Origin: Paenarthrobacter nicotinovorans | GTDB lineage: Bacteria; Actinomycetota; Actinomycetes; Actinomycetales; Micrococcaceae | Direction of reading: 5' to 3' | DNA: 64,000 bases | NCBI RefSeq assembly: GCF_007670255.1 | Contig: NZ_SZVS01000001.1 | Span: forward strand, 62,001 to 126,000 | Shown: one piece after another, positions 26,818 through 35,739 of the stretch | How the letters are laid out: each line of letters starts with the position of its first letter | Numbering within the stretch: position 1 is the stretch's first letter | The notes under the pieces: model-generated | The model's input: the letters and a program-made list of their open reading frames with translations, nothing else | What the model was told of the DNA's origin: nothing | Databases searched by the model: none | Translations under genes and position numbers: made by a program

Positions 26818-27639
26818 CTACGCCTTCGCCGCGGCGAGCACCCCGGCGCCGGACAGCAGGCTGCCCGCTCCGCTGATGGCCGGTTTGTGGCCCAGCGCCT
26901 TGAGAATCTCGTACGTAGTGGCCGTAGCTGCCGTGATGACAGGGAGTCCCAGCTCGTCCTCGACTGCCTGGACGGCGGCGAGGGAGGGCATCTGGACGCA
27001 GGCGGACAGGACGACGGCGTCGGCGCCTTCGCGCTGCAGGCTGCGGGCCAGTGCGGGCAGGTTTTGAGGGTCAAGGCAACCGACTTCAAGGTTGTCCGCT
27101 ACTTCGAGGCTGATGGCGTCGAGCACCGTGATGCCCGATCCTTCGATGTAGTCCACCACCATCTTGGTCAGTGGCTTCATGTACGGGGTGATCATGGCGA
27201 CCCTGTTGGCGCCGATTTCATGCAGGGTTCGGACCAGGGCGCCTGCGCTGCTCGTAACCGGGGCCGGATGTCCGTTGCCGGAGGCAGCGTCAGCAATCAC
27301 CCGTTCGGAACCCTCATGGGCTTCGGGACCTTGAGCCATGACGGCGACGAGGCAGGCGTAGGCGATGACATCCACATCGGCGTCGGAAACTGCTTCGGCG
27401 CACTGGGCTGCCTTGCCCACCATGGCAAGCAGTTCTTCCCTGGTGACCTTCTTCATCCCGGCGCGGGCGGAGTGGAAGGTGTACTTGTGTCCGGTCGCCT
27501 CGGCTTGGCGCCGGAACAACTCCGGCAATTCCGTCTCCATGGTCGTGTTGGAACTGGGGACGATCAATCCCACGCGGCTGCTCCCGGGGCGCTTGGGCTC
27601 GGGGGCGGTTTCGCAGGTGCTGGCGGTGATGGTGCTCAT
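26818..27639 (-). CDS. Maleate cis-trans isomerase / Asp-Glu racemase-fold enzyme
   Basis: This 273-residue protein is of the maleate isomerase/arylmalonate decarboxylase family. It shows the N-terminal VGLIVPSSNTTMETEL motif and the two active-site cysteines expected of maleate isomerase, Cys96 (YACLVAVM) and Cys214 (LSACVQMPS). The probable reaction is maleate to fumarate, a step in nicotinate or related degradation. The start at 27639 has a GGAG ribosome-binding site; an upstream in-frame ATG at 27711 is less likely because it would run through a palindromic operator. Confidence 0.83.
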   Translation of the reverse strand: MSTITASTCETAPEPKRPGSSRVGLIVPSSNTTMETELPELFRRQAEATGHKYTFHSARAGMKKVTREELLAMVGKAAQCAEAVSDADVDVIAYACLVAVMAQGPEAHEGSERVIADAASGNGHPAPVTSSAGALVRTLHEIGANRVAMITPYMKPLTKMVVDYIEGSGITVLDAISLEVADNLEVGCLDPQNLPALARSLQREGADAVVLSACVQMPSLAAVQAVEDELGLPVITAATATTYEILKALGHKPAISGAGSLLSGAGVLAAAKA

Positions 27640-27672
27640 GGAATCTCCACGTCGTTGTGTTGGGGGCGAGTA

Positions 27673-27689
27673 AACCCATAAGGTGGGTT
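27673..27689. promoter_or_regulatory. Inverted repeat AACCCA-N5-TGGGTT, candidate IclR operator
   Basis: This 17-bp inverted repeat lies 33 bases upstream of the maleate isomerase start, in the divergent region shared with the IclR gene. A regulator of that family, encoded next door, is the natural candidate to bind here. Confidence 0.6.
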
Positions 27690-27803
27690 CGCATCTCATG
27701 ATGTGGGTCATGCGGTGTCGGTGTCAAATGGATCACACCCGTGTCGCCCGAGGCTTCACTAAGCTGGTGCATGCTTGCGGAGAAGAGTTAGGGGTAATGG
27801 ACA

Positions 27804-28619
27804 GTGGTAAAAGAACCCGGAGCAGGGGCTTCGCCCCTCTTGGTCCTGCATAAGGTGGCGGAGATCCTGGACTGTTTCTCGGTAGATGAGCCGGAACCGA
27901 CGCTGCAGCAGATCATCCGCAAGACCGGGCTGCCGTCGAGCACCTGCCAGCGATTGGTCCAGAACATGCTCCGTGAGGGGTTCCTGGACCGCGACGGCGA
28001 CCGGTACCGGATCGGCATAGGCCTGGTCCGCTGGGCTACTCCCGGAACTTTTGGGCTCGACGTCGTTCGGCTGGTTAAGCCGGTTTTGCAGCGGTTACGT
28101 GACGAAACCGGTGAAAGCGCCTGCCTGTACGTCCGAGACGGTGCATTCCGGACCGTCGTCGCAGTGGCCGAGACACGCCACGTTGTGATGCGTCCCTTCA
28201 TGGTAGGCATGGTCATGCCTCTGCATGCCGGCGCCCCCGGCAAGATCTTCCTGGCGTTCGACCCCGGGGCCTGGGATGCGTTGGACGAGCAGGCGCTTGA
28301 GGGTTTCACCCCCGATACCCCGGTGTCTCTTCAGCTGCTGAAGGAGCAGGCGGAGGTGGCGCGCCGGCAGGGATTCTACGCAGCCTTTGGGGAACGCAAC
28401 CAGGATGTTGGCTCCATCAGTGCGCCGGTCTTCGACCATGCCGGCCGTCTCGCATGTGCCGTGGGTCTGGGGTTCCCCACTCAGCGGATTGGGCCCGCTG
28501 ATGTTCAGCGGTTGGGGCCGGTTGTAGCCCAGGCGGGGCGCGAAGCCAGTTATGCCCTTGGCTACCAAGGCGTGGGGGACCGGGAGAAGACTCCCCGGAC
28601 AGCCAAAACCAACTCCTGA
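27804..28619 (+). CDS. IclR-family transcriptional regulator
   Basis: This 271-residue regulator has an N-terminal winged helix (LHKVAEILDCFSVDEPEPTLQQIIRKTGLPSSTCQRLVQNMLREGFL) and a C-terminal effector-binding domain containing MPLHAGAPGKIFLAF and RRQGFYAAFGERNQDVGSISAPVFD, both diagnostic for IclR. It is divergent from the isomerase-transporter operon and most likely controls it in response to the diacid or its precursor. The start is GTG at 27804. Confidence 0.9.
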   Translation: MVKEPGAGASPLLVLHKVAEILDCFSVDEPEPTLQQIIRKTGLPSSTCQRLVQNMLREGFLDRDGDRYRIGIGLVRWATPGTFGLDVVRLVKPVLQRLRDETGESACLYVRDGAFRTVVAVAETRHVVMRPFMVGMVMPLHAGAPGKIFLAFDPGAWDALDEQALEGFTPDTPVSLQLLKEQAEVARRQGFYAAFGERNQDVGSISAPVFDHAGRLACAVGLGFPTQRIGPADVQRLGPVVAQAGREASYALGYQGVGDREKTPRTAKTNS

Positions 28620-28784
28620 CATACTCCTCGGCCGAAAATGTGGCGGTCAGTGCGTTGCCTACCATGTCCTCCCGCCCTGGAGTAGTTTGGAAAAACACGG
28701 CGCGTTTCACCGACGTCCAATCGGCAAAAGTTCGGACTCGGTGCATCCGGTCACGGGAACGGGCTCTTGTCGACAGGAGTTACG

Positions 28785-29618
28785 TTGCGCCAGGTATCAT
28801 TTCCATCCGGTGAGACTGTCCCCGCGCTCGGAATCGGAACGTGGGGCATGGGCGAGCACCCCGGCAACGCCGCAAGCGAAACAGCGGCGATCCGTACAGC
28901 CCTGGATTTGGGAATGTCCGTAGTAGATACAGCCGAAATGTACGGCAATGGCGCCGCCGAGGAACTTGTTGGGAAGGCGCTCTCCTCACGGAGGAACGAA
29001 GCGTTCCTGGTCACCAAAGTCCTGCCGCATCACGCCACTTTGCGCGGAACTATTGCTGCTTGCGAAGGTAGCCTGCGCCGCCTTGGAACGGACAGCATCG
29101 ATCTCTACCTTCTGCATTGGCGGGGCGCTGTCCCGTTGTCCGAGACGCTCGAAGCTTTCGAGCACCTGCAGCAGGCCGGGAAGATCCGGCACTGGGGCGT
29201 CAGCAACTTCGATGTGGCGGACCTGCAGGAACTCCAGCTCTTACCGGGCGCTGAAGGAGTCGCCGCCGACCAAGTGCTGTACAACCTGACCCGCCGGGAT
29301 ATCGAATTCGATCTGTTGCCCCATTGCGCCGGGAACGGAGTCCCCGTGATGGCGTACTCGCCGCTTGAGCAGGGGCGGATGCTGAATGATCCTGTGCTGC
29401 TCCGCATCGCGGACGAACACGGCACCAGCCCCGCGCAGATTGCACTGGCCTGGGCGCTCCGGCAGCCACTGGTTGTCGCCATTCCCAAGGCTTCAAGTCC
29501 GTATCACGTCCAGGAAGTTCACCGCTCCCTCAGCATCGAGCTCACACCACAGGATCTGGCTGACCTGGATAGTGCCTATCCTCCGCCCACCCGCAAAGGC
29601 ATGCTAGAGATGATCTAG
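28785..29618 (+). CDS. Aldo/keto reductase (AKR3/5-like)
   Basis: This NADPH-dependent aldo/keto reductase of about 277 residues shows SFPSGETVPALGIGTWGMGE, VVDTAEMYGNGAAEELVGKAL (catalytic Asp and Tyr), VTKVLP (Lys), DLYLLHWRG (His) and the C-terminal VVAIPKASSPYHVQE cofactor-binding segment. I prefer the TTG start at 28785 because GGAG lies six bases upstream; a second in-frame TTG at 28767 is possible. The substrate is unknown and it appears to be a single-gene unit. Confidence 0.85.
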   Translation: MRQVSFPSGETVPALGIGTWGMGEHPGNAASETAAIRTALDLGMSVVDTAEMYGNGAAEELVGKALSSRRNEAFLVTKVLPHHATLRGTIAACEGSLRRLGTDSIDLYLLHWRGAVPLSETLEAFEHLQQAGKIRHWGVSNFDVADLQELQLLPGAEGVAADQVLYNLTRRDIEFDLLPHCAGNGVPVMAYSPLEQGRMLNDPVLLRIADEHGTSPAQIALAWALRQPLVVAIPKASSPYHVQEVHRSLSIELTPQDLADLDSAYPPPTRKGMLEMI

Positions 29619-29676
29619 GCGACTACCTCGTGCAGCCTGCCCTTCAGGCTCCGGCGTCCATTGGCCAAGCACGACG

Positions 29677-30285
29677 TCAGCGCCGTGCAGCCTTCCTTGC
29701 GGCATTTTTCAGGGCCTTACGGGACACGGGCTTAAGGGCTTTGCGGGCAGCCTCTTCGGCGATGGCGCGATGGCGACGGGCATCGATCACATCATTCCAG
29801 AGGGCCGTAGCAAAAGCTCCGCCGTCCTCGGCGTAGACGTGATAGGGATAGCCGGAGAAGGCTGCCGGCGGTGTCCCTGCAGGGAGGTCGGCACCGGATG
29901 CGCGCGCCGCGGCGTCGGCGATGGCCCAGGTCTCCGTTAGGTGGGGAGTGAGGTTATCCTGCACAAAGACATTGGCGTCCGGTGACTGGGCAGCCCGTTC
30001 CAGCAGGGAGTCAAGCCGTTCCGTCAGCAGGTCTGCGACCGCATTCTGGAGAGGGGTACCTTCAGCCGTTGAGGCATTGAGTCGGGTCTCCTGCTCCGCG
30101 ACGGCATCTTCCCAGTCGCTGGTCTGGCGGAAGGTCTGCCACGTGGGAAACCACACGACCGCCCCTGTTGCGTGGTTGTGGATGTGCCGAAGGCCGCTGT
30201 TCTTCTCCGTGGCTGCATGGTCATGGCCTGCGGTGTCAGCGTCGGCCATCAGTTCGGACAAGCTTTTCGCCGGTGACGGGTTCAT
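29677..30285 (-). CDS. Hypothetical protein
   Basis: This 202-residue soluble protein is not recognised. It is rich in Ala and His near the N terminus (HDHAATEKNSGLRHIHNHATG), has a central helical acidic region, a conserved-looking GYPYHVYAEDGGAFATALWNDVIDARRH stretch, and a strongly basic C-terminal tail (KALKPVSRKALKNAARKAARR). That tail could bind nucleic acid. It has no signal peptide or membrane helix. It is a single gene converging with the aldo/keto reductase. Confidence 0.75.
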   Translation of the reverse strand: MNPSPAKSLSELMADADTAGHDHAATEKNSGLRHIHNHATGAVVWFPTWQTFRQTSDWEDAVAEQETRLNASTAEGTPLQNAVADLLTERLDSLLERAAQSPDANVFVQDNLTPHLTETWAIADAAARASGADLPAGTPPAAFSGYPYHVYAEDGGAFATALWNDVIDARRHRAIAEEAARKALKPVSRKALKNAARKAARR

Positions 30286-30535
30286 GGTGATGATTGGGTG
30301 CTTTCCTGTAGTGCGGGCTTGCTTTCGTTCATCAGCACAACCCGTGGCGGGCGGTGACTATTCCGCTCGCTCAACCGTCGCGCCGTCCTCGGAGGCGTCC
30401 CCATTACGAAAACCTTGTAACCGGAACGTGGCTCGTTGACGCTAGGGAAGATCTCTGGACCCGGGCCGATCCTTGACCTATGGTGAGGGCATCAGCGGCC
30501 ACAAGCCGGGTGGGGCTCCGTCGTGGAGGTGCATC

Positions 30536-31126
30536 ATGGGTATCATTTCGTCCGGTTTCCGTGGACGCCGGTCCGGGGATCCCGCCTTGCCTCCCGGACA
30601 GCACCTGACGCAGGACTTTCCAGTGCTGACGGCGGGGCCGGCCCCGCTGATCGCCCTGGACTCCTGGGAGTTCTTCATCGCCACGGAAGAAGGCCAACGG
30701 CATTCCTGGTCCTGGGACGACTTCATGGCCTTGCCGCAGGAGGAAATTACCCAGGACATCCACTGCGTGACCAGTTGGTCGAAACTGGGAACAGTGTGGC
30801 GCGGGGTTTCGGTGGATACTCTTTTCCAAAACGTTGAGACAACCAGCGACTTCGCCACGGCACACTCGTTCGGCGGCTACACCACGAATGTTCCTCTGTG
30901 GGATCTGTTGGGCGGCAAAGCATGGGTGGTCTGGGAATTCGACGGCGAGCCGCTGGCGCGGGCCCATGGTGGCCCGGCACGGCTCCTGGTGCCTCATTTG
31001 TATTTCTGGAAGAGCGCCAAATGGATTCATGGCCTTGAGCTGACGGCGGAGGATGTTCCCGGTTTCTGGGAATCGAACGGCTATCACCTTCACGGCAACC
31101 CGTGGCGGGAGGAGCGGTACTCATGA
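30536..31126 (+). CDS. Soluble sulfite-oxidase-like molybdopterin oxidoreductase
   Basis: This 196-residue protein has the oxidoreductase molybdopterin-binding fold of the sulfite oxidase family. The Mo-ligating cysteine is Cys77 in D-I-H-C-V-T-S-W, followed by GGYTTNVPL and the GGPARLLVPHLYFWKSAKWIHGLEL block. It lacks a Tat signal and the dimerisation domain, so it acts in the cytoplasm, unlike periplasmic MsrP. It is followed by a dedicated FAD reductase and a DUF6510 protein. The natural substrate is not known. The start ATG at 30536 follows a GGAGG ribosome-binding site. Confidence 0.87.
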   Translation: MGIISSGFRGRRSGDPALPPGQHLTQDFPVLTAGPAPLIALDSWEFFIATEEGQRHSWSWDDFMALPQEEITQDIHCVTSWSKLGTVWRGVSVDTLFQNVETTSDFATAHSFGGYTTNVPLWDLLGGKAWVVWEFDGEPLARAHGGPARLLVPHLYFWKSAKWIHGLELTAEDVPGFWESNGYHLHGNPWREERYS

Positions 31127-31136
31127 GGCACGTGCC

Positions 31137-31874
31137 GTGAGCTCCGTATGGCAAGTCGCGGAAGTGGTCGGCGGGATGGACGAGAACGCCACAGCCAGGA
31201 CCATCCGGCTCAGGGTGGAGGGCCTGATGGGACATCTGGCGGGACAGCATATCGACATCCGGCTGACAGCCGAGGACGGTTACACCGCCATCCGCTCATA
31301 CTCTGTGGCCTCCGCCGCCAAGGACGGGCAGCTGGAGATCACCGTTGACGAACTGCCCGACGGCGAAGTGTCGCCTTACCTTGTCCGGGACCTGATGGTG
31401 GGGGACCGCCTGGAAATCCGGGGACCCGTGGGCGGCTGGTTTGTCTGGCGGCCCAGCAACGTCAACCCCGTTCAGTTGATCGGAGGAGGTTCGGGCGTAG
31501 TGCCCTTGATGTCCATGATCCGGGCACACCAGGCGTCCGGCAGCACATCGCCTTTCCGGCTGTTGTACTCACTTAAATCGCCGGCCACCGCGCTCTATGG
31601 CGACGAACTGGAGCGTTTGGACCGCGAATCGGACTCGTTGACAGTGGACTACGTTTATACGCGCTCGACGCCGGAGGGCTGGCCGTCGCTGCCGGCCCGC
31701 CTGACGTCGGAGACGCTTCTGGCCAGGATTTTCCCGGCTGATGAGAACCCGGATGTGTTTGTGTGCGGTCAGACCGTTTTCGTGGAGGCCGTCGCGGACT
31801 GGCTCGTTATGGCAGGCTATTCGCCGGACTCCATAAAGACCGAACGGTTTGGCGGAACGGGAGGCATCCAGTGA
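31137..31874 (+). CDS. Ferredoxin reductase-type FAD/NAD(P)H oxidoreductase
   Basis: This 245-residue protein has an FAD-binding beta barrel (GQHIDIRLTAEDGYTAIRSYSVASA, where RSYS is the FAD motif) and a nucleotide-binding half (GGGSGVVPLMSMIR and DVFVCGQTVFVEAV), as in ferredoxin-NADP reductases. It is probably the electron donor to, or acceptor from, the molybdenum enzyme encoded 10 bases upstream. The GTG start at 31137 was chosen because the conserved region begins at once. Confidence 0.85.
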   Translation: MSSVWQVAEVVGGMDENATARTIRLRVEGLMGHLAGQHIDIRLTAEDGYTAIRSYSVASAAKDGQLEITVDELPDGEVSPYLVRDLMVGDRLEIRGPVGGWFVWRPSNVNPVQLIGGGSGVVPLMSMIRAHQASGSTSPFRLLYSLKSPATALYGDELERLDRESDSLTVDYVYTRSTPEGWPSLPARLTSETLLARIFPADENPDVFVCGQTVFVEAVADWLVMAGYSPDSIKTERFGGTGGIQ

Positions 31875-32203
31875 ACGGCGCCCATGATGTGGCTTTCCCC
31901 TATCCCGAGGATCAGGACATTGCCGCGGCACCGCATGACCCGATCCCTTACGTGGACGGCAACGCAGCGGCGGGCGCCCTGTCTGAAATCTTCCGCATCG
32001 ACATTATTGCCGCGCTTGGACGCTGCCGGCACTGCGGCTCAGTGCGCGCTTTCGGGGCGGCCATGGTCTTCACCGATGCTCCAGGCATCGTGGTGCGCTG
32101 CCGCGATTGCCAGGGCGTCCTGCTGCGGCTTGTGCAGACGCCGAGCCGATACTGGCTGGATCTGAGCGGCCTCAGCTACCTGGAGATTGACCGCGAGGAG
32201 TAA
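31871..32203 (+). CDS. DUF6510 family zinc-ribbon-like protein
   Basis: This 110-residue protein has two CxxC pairs (CRHC at about residue 56 and CRDC about 23 residues later), probably a zinc ribbon. The length and gene position match the DUF6510 family that accompanies the sulfite-oxidase-like enzyme and its reductase. It overlaps the reductase stop codon (GTGA), so all three are co-translated. It may be an assembly or electron-transfer accessory; the role is unknown. Confidence 0.8.
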   Translation: MNGAHDVAFPYPEDQDIAAAPHDPIPYVDGNAAAGALSEIFRIDIIAALGRCRHCGSVRAFGAAMVFTDAPGIVVRCRDCQGVLLRLVQTPSRYWLDLSGLSYLEIDREE

Positions 32204-32222
32204 CCCGCTGAAATACGTCCGC

Positions 32223-33230
32223 TCATTTGTGGTTCCGCTCGTCCGCAAGCGTGTTGCGCCGTTCCTCCTCACGTTTGGAATACGCGGCCGCGCGGACTGC
32301 CTCCTCGGATTCCAGTCCGCTGCCAAGGGCCCCGCCGACGGTGGCCGCTGAGGCGACAAACCACGTCAGTATGAACAGGTCGCCGTAGTCGAGGGATGAT
32401 TTGAGGTAGCCCCCCATAACGGCAGGGTCGAGCACAAACAGGGCCCACGCCAGATTCACTACGTAGAGCGCCAGATAGCAGATGACCACCCCAATGATGA
32501 GGGTGATCAGGGTGGACGTGTTGTAGAGGCGGGACCTTTCCTTCGTGGCGTCGGAATTGTCGTCGGCCTTGTCCCACAGTCCGGCATCGACGACGAGCCA
32601 GCCGACCACAAGGGCAATTGAGGCGAGCATGGCAACTATGAGGCGCCAGGGCGACAGAGAGCCAGCCAACAGCCAAACCGTTGAGTTGATCGTCGCGACC
32701 GCTCCTGTAGCCAGTGCCGCGACGAGAGCGGATTTGAGCCCGGGCACCAATAGCCAGGGCCGGTTCGCCAGGACCATTCCCACCAGCAACCTGAAGCGGC
32801 TGGTGAAGCGGGGGAGCAGCTCACTTTCCTCGTCTTGCGCCGTACCGTCCATTCCGCTGACAAGTGACCGTACTGCGTGCCGGCCGCGCCGGTGCATGCG
32901 TATTCCGCCGAGGGCCGGCAGCGACAATACGGCCGCGCGTTGTCCGGGGTCGGTCTCAGCCAGCAGGTACCGGCCGTCGTCTTCGTCGCGAAAGGGAAGC
33001 TCGGTCAGCCCGATCACCACATCCCATTCATGGTCGCGGGCGTGGTCCCGGAGTCGCGCCAAGGCGGTGTCGACATCCTCGGAGCCCGTGCTGAAGGGCT
33101 CACTGACCACCTCAATGTTCCACCCCGGGTGGCCCTTGCCGCCTGGCGGCTTGAGGTCACACAGGCGGTGTGCAAGCTGCGTGGGCGCGGCGGGGTCGGC
33201 CATAAGGCCGACCTGAAGCGGCTTCATCAC
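32223..33230 (-). CDS. Hypothetical membrane protein
   Basis: This 335-residue protein is not assigned to a family. The N-terminal half is soluble, with a Rossmann-like start (MKPLQVGLMADPAAPTQLAHRL) and VVIGLTELPF. The C-terminal half has about four membrane helices, including LVAALATGAVATINSTVWLLA, LIVAMLASIALVVGWLVVDAGLW, LITLIIGVVICYLALYVVNLAWALFVL and LFILTWFVASAATVGGALGSGL. The C-terminal tail is highly charged and cytoplasmic. It is a single gene downstream of, and parallel to, the catalase. Confidence 0.75.
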   Translation of the reverse strand: MMKPLQVGLMADPAAPTQLAHRLCDLKPPGGKGHPGWNIEVVSEPFSTGSEDVDTALARLRDHARDHEWDVVIGLTELPFRDEDDGRYLLAETDPGQRAAVLSLPALGGIRMHRRGRHAVRSLVSGMDGTAQDEESELLPRFTSRFRLLVGMVLANRPWLLVPGLKSALVAALATGAVATINSTVWLLAGSLSPWRLIVAMLASIALVVGWLVVDAGLWDKADDNSDATKERSRLYNTSTLITLIIGVVICYLALYVVNLAWALFVLDPAVMGGYLKSSLDYGDLFILTWFVASAATVGGALGSGLESEEAVRAAAYSKREEERRNTLADERNHK

Positions 33231-33375
33231 GGCAACCTACCACAAAACGGCAGTGGAGCCGACCCCACCGGCGGCCAATGTCCTGCCTTCAACCGAACTC
33301 GTTGGCAGGCAGGCTTTGATTGGATGCCGATTGGGGGCGACCCCACTTGTTTCCGGTCTCGGGGCAGGCAGTCTG

Positions 33376-35595
33376 TCAGGCCGACGCCGGCGCGAACCGC
33401 TCCCACACCCGGTGGGCTGCCAGCAGCCCGACCAAGTCCTGGACCAGGGATTCACCGTTCTTCCCGGTCACAATGCCCGGCGTGCCTTCCGGAATGCCGG
33501 CCGCAGCCAGCGCCGCTGAGCCGCCATCCATCGTGGCAATGGCTTTCGCGTGACGGAAAGCCTCGGTCAGCAGCAATACTGCCCGAGGATCCAACTCGCC
33601 ACCGGGCGCGCCGGCCTTGGCATCGAGCCCGGGTGCTGCGTCAGGTGCCGGGGCGGGAGCTGTCGCCACAATGACCGCATCAAACTCAGTTGAGCGGGCC
33701 GTGAGATAAGTACGCTGGACGGGGATCCCGCCGTCGTCCTCCGCACCCAGGAAGCCGCCTTCCGGTGCGATGACCAGCGGAACGATGCCCTCGGCATCCA
33801 GAGCCTTTCGAGCCGCCTGCACTGCGGACAGATCGCTTTCCTGATCGGCCAGGATCCCCACGATGCGGCCAGTGACGGGCCAGGTTTTCCCCACCTGCGA
33901 CAGGGCAGGGCTGGATTCGGAATCCGGCACCTCCACGCTCGCGGCGGGTGCTGGAAGGCCCAAACCCTTGGCCACTGCGGCACACAGATCGGCGTCAATG
34001 TTGGCCAAAGCGGCGAGCTGGCGTTCGCGGATGGATTTTTCGTAGCATTTGCCCAGTTCGAACGTGTAGGCCTGGATCACGTGGTCCCGCTCGATGGGGC
34101 TCAGGCTGCGGAAGAAGAGCCTCGCCTGGCTGTAGTGGTCATCGAAGGTCGCCGGGTTGCGGCGCTCCTTGAGGGACGCGGCGAGTTCCTCCGGGACATC
34201 GATGAACGCCCCGACGTCCTGGCCGGCGTGGAAGGGGCAACCGCCGTCGAGGGAGTTGGGGCGGTAGGGGGCGACTCCGCTGTGGTCTGCCTGCTGGTGC
34301 ATCCCGTCGCGCAGCATGTCGTTGACCGGAGCCTGCGGGCGGTTGATGGGAATCTGGCCGAAGTTGGGGCCACCGAGACGCGAGATCTGGGTGTCCAAGT
34401 ACGAAAAGAGCCGGACCTGCAGCAGGGGATCATTGGTGACGTCGATTCCCGGGACCAGGTGGCCGGGGTGGAAGGCCACCTGCTCGGTTTCGGCGAAGTA
34501 GTTGGTGGGATTGGCGTTGAGGGTCATGACGCCGATGGGTTGGACCGGGGCCAGTTCCTCGGGCACGAACTTGGTGGGATCAAGGAGGTCGATGCCTTCG
34601 AACATCTGGTCCTCGGTGTCCGGGAATGTCTGGACTCCGAGTTCCCACTCGGGGTAGGCGCCTGCTTCAATGGCGTCGGCCAGGTCCTGACGGTGGAAGT
34701 CGGGGTCCATGCCGTTGATGATCTGCGCTTCTTCCCAGACGAGGGAATGGACGCCCTGCTTCGGCTTCCAGTGGAACTTCACCAAAGTGGTGCGCCCCTC
34801 CGCGTTCACGAACCGGAAGGTGTGGACGCCGAAGCCTTCCATGGTCCGGTAGGAGCGGGGGATGCCACGGTCGGACATGTTCCACATCGTGTGCGCCTGG
34901 GCCTCGGTGTGGAGGGAGACGAAGTCCCAAAAAGTGTCGTGGGCGCTTTGTGCCTGCGGAATCTCGCGGTCCGGGTGGGGCTTTGCTGCGTGCACGACGT
35001 CGGGGAACTTGATGCCGTCGTGGATAAAGAAGACTGGAATGTTGTTTCCCACGAGGTCGTAGGTGCCCTCGTCCGTGTAGAACTTCGTTGAGAAGCCACG
35101 GGTGTCGCGGACCGTATCGGCTGAACCGCGGGAGCCCAGCACGGTGGAGAAACGGACGAAGACGGGGGTCTCCACGTCCTTGGCCAGGAACCCGGCGCGG
35201 GTGAGGTTGGCTGCGGTGCCGTAGGAACGGAATACTCCGTGGGCGCCGGCTCCGCGGGCGTGGACTACGCGCTCAGGGATGCGCTCGTGGTCGAAGTGCG
35301 TGATCTTCTCCCGCAGGTGGTGGTCCTGCAGCAGGATGGGGCCACGCGGGCCGGCCTTCAGGGAATGGTCGGTATCGGCCAGGCGAAGTCCTTGTGCTGT
35401 GGTCAGGTACTGGCCGGACTGGGCACGTGCAGTGGCCGGCGCCCCGGTGGGAGTACCCGTTGGAGAGACAGCCTCGGGCGCGCGCTGGTCCGGCTTGGGC
35501 GGCAGGGGTTCGCGGGGAGTGGTGGGCTCTTCCAAACTGGCCGGCTCGCTGCCAGGGACTCCGGGGATGCTGATGTCGCGCTTCTTGTCCGCCAT
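33376..35595 (-). CDS. katE: Large-subunit catalase (HPII type)
   Basis: This 739-residue haem catalase decomposes hydrogen peroxide. The catalytic His is at about residue 112 ([13 protein letters not shown]), the catalytic Asn lies in [16 protein letters not shown], and the haem-ligand Tyr is in the [12 protein letters not shown] motif. The extra C-terminal domain from about residue 590 ([12 protein letters not shown], then [23 protein letters not shown]) is the DJ-1/glutamine amidotransferase-like domain that marks the large class, consistent with the length. A palindrome with the core seen upstream of csbD lies 52 bases before the start, suggesting the same stress regulator. Confidence 0.95.
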   Translation of the reverse strand: MADKKRDISIPGVPGSEPASLEEPTTPREPLPPKPDQRAPEAVSPTGTPTGAPATARAQSGQYLTTAQGLRLADTDHSLKAGPRGPILLQDHHLREKITHFDHERIPERVVHARGAGAHGVFRSYGTAANLTRAGFLAKDVETPVFVRFSTVLGSRGSADTVRDTRGFSTKFYTDEGTYDLVGNNIPVFFIHDGIKFPDVVHAAKPHPDREIPQAQSAHDTFWDFVSLHTEAQAHTMWNMSDRGIPRSYRTMEGFGVHTFRFVNAEGRTTLVKFHWKPKQGVHSLVWEEAQIINGMDPDFHRQDLADAIEAGAYPEWELGVQTFPDTEDQMFEGIDLLDPTKFVPEELAPVQPIGVMTLNANPTNYFAETEQVAFHPGHLVPGIDVTNDPLLQVRLFSYLDTQISRLGGPNFGQIPINRPQAPVNDMLRDGMHQQADHSGVAPYRPNSLDGGCPFHAGQDVGAFIDVPEELAASLKERRNPATFDDHYSQARLFFRSLSPIERDHVIQAYTFELGKCYEKSIRERQLAALANIDADLCAAVAKGLGLPAPAASVEVPDSESSPALSQVGKTWPVTGRIVGILADQESDLSAVQAARKALDAEGIVPLVIAPEGGFLGAEDDGGIPVQRTYLTARSTEFDAVIVATAPAPAPDAAPGLDAKAGAPGGELDPRAVLLLTEAFRHAKAIATMDGGSAALAAAGIPEGTPGIVTGKNGESLVQDLVGLLAAHRVWERFAPASA

Positions 35596-35646
35596 GAAAT
35601 TCTCCTCAGAATGGGTAAACCAGCAGTGTTCTACCGATGGGGCGAG

Positions 35647-35666
35647 ATGCTAAGCATGCTTAGCAT
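35647..35666. promoter_or_regulatory. 20-bp perfect palindrome upstream of catalase
   Basis: This is a perfect 20-bp palindrome with core CTAAGCATGCTTAG, identical over 14 bp to the one upstream of the CsbD-like gene at 1129-1148. It is the likely operator of the catalase promoter. Confidence 0.75.
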
Positions 35667-35739
35667 GTTTTGTACCCTAGGGAATGTTGTTCAACACTGC
35701 AAATTGAAATTCGGTCCAAGCGTGGAGAATGAAGCGCTA

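Noticed and set aside
29634-29650. AGCCTG/CAGGCT hairpin as a terminator
   Set aside because: Only six pairs, without a T-run; too weak to list as a feature although it lies between convergent genes.
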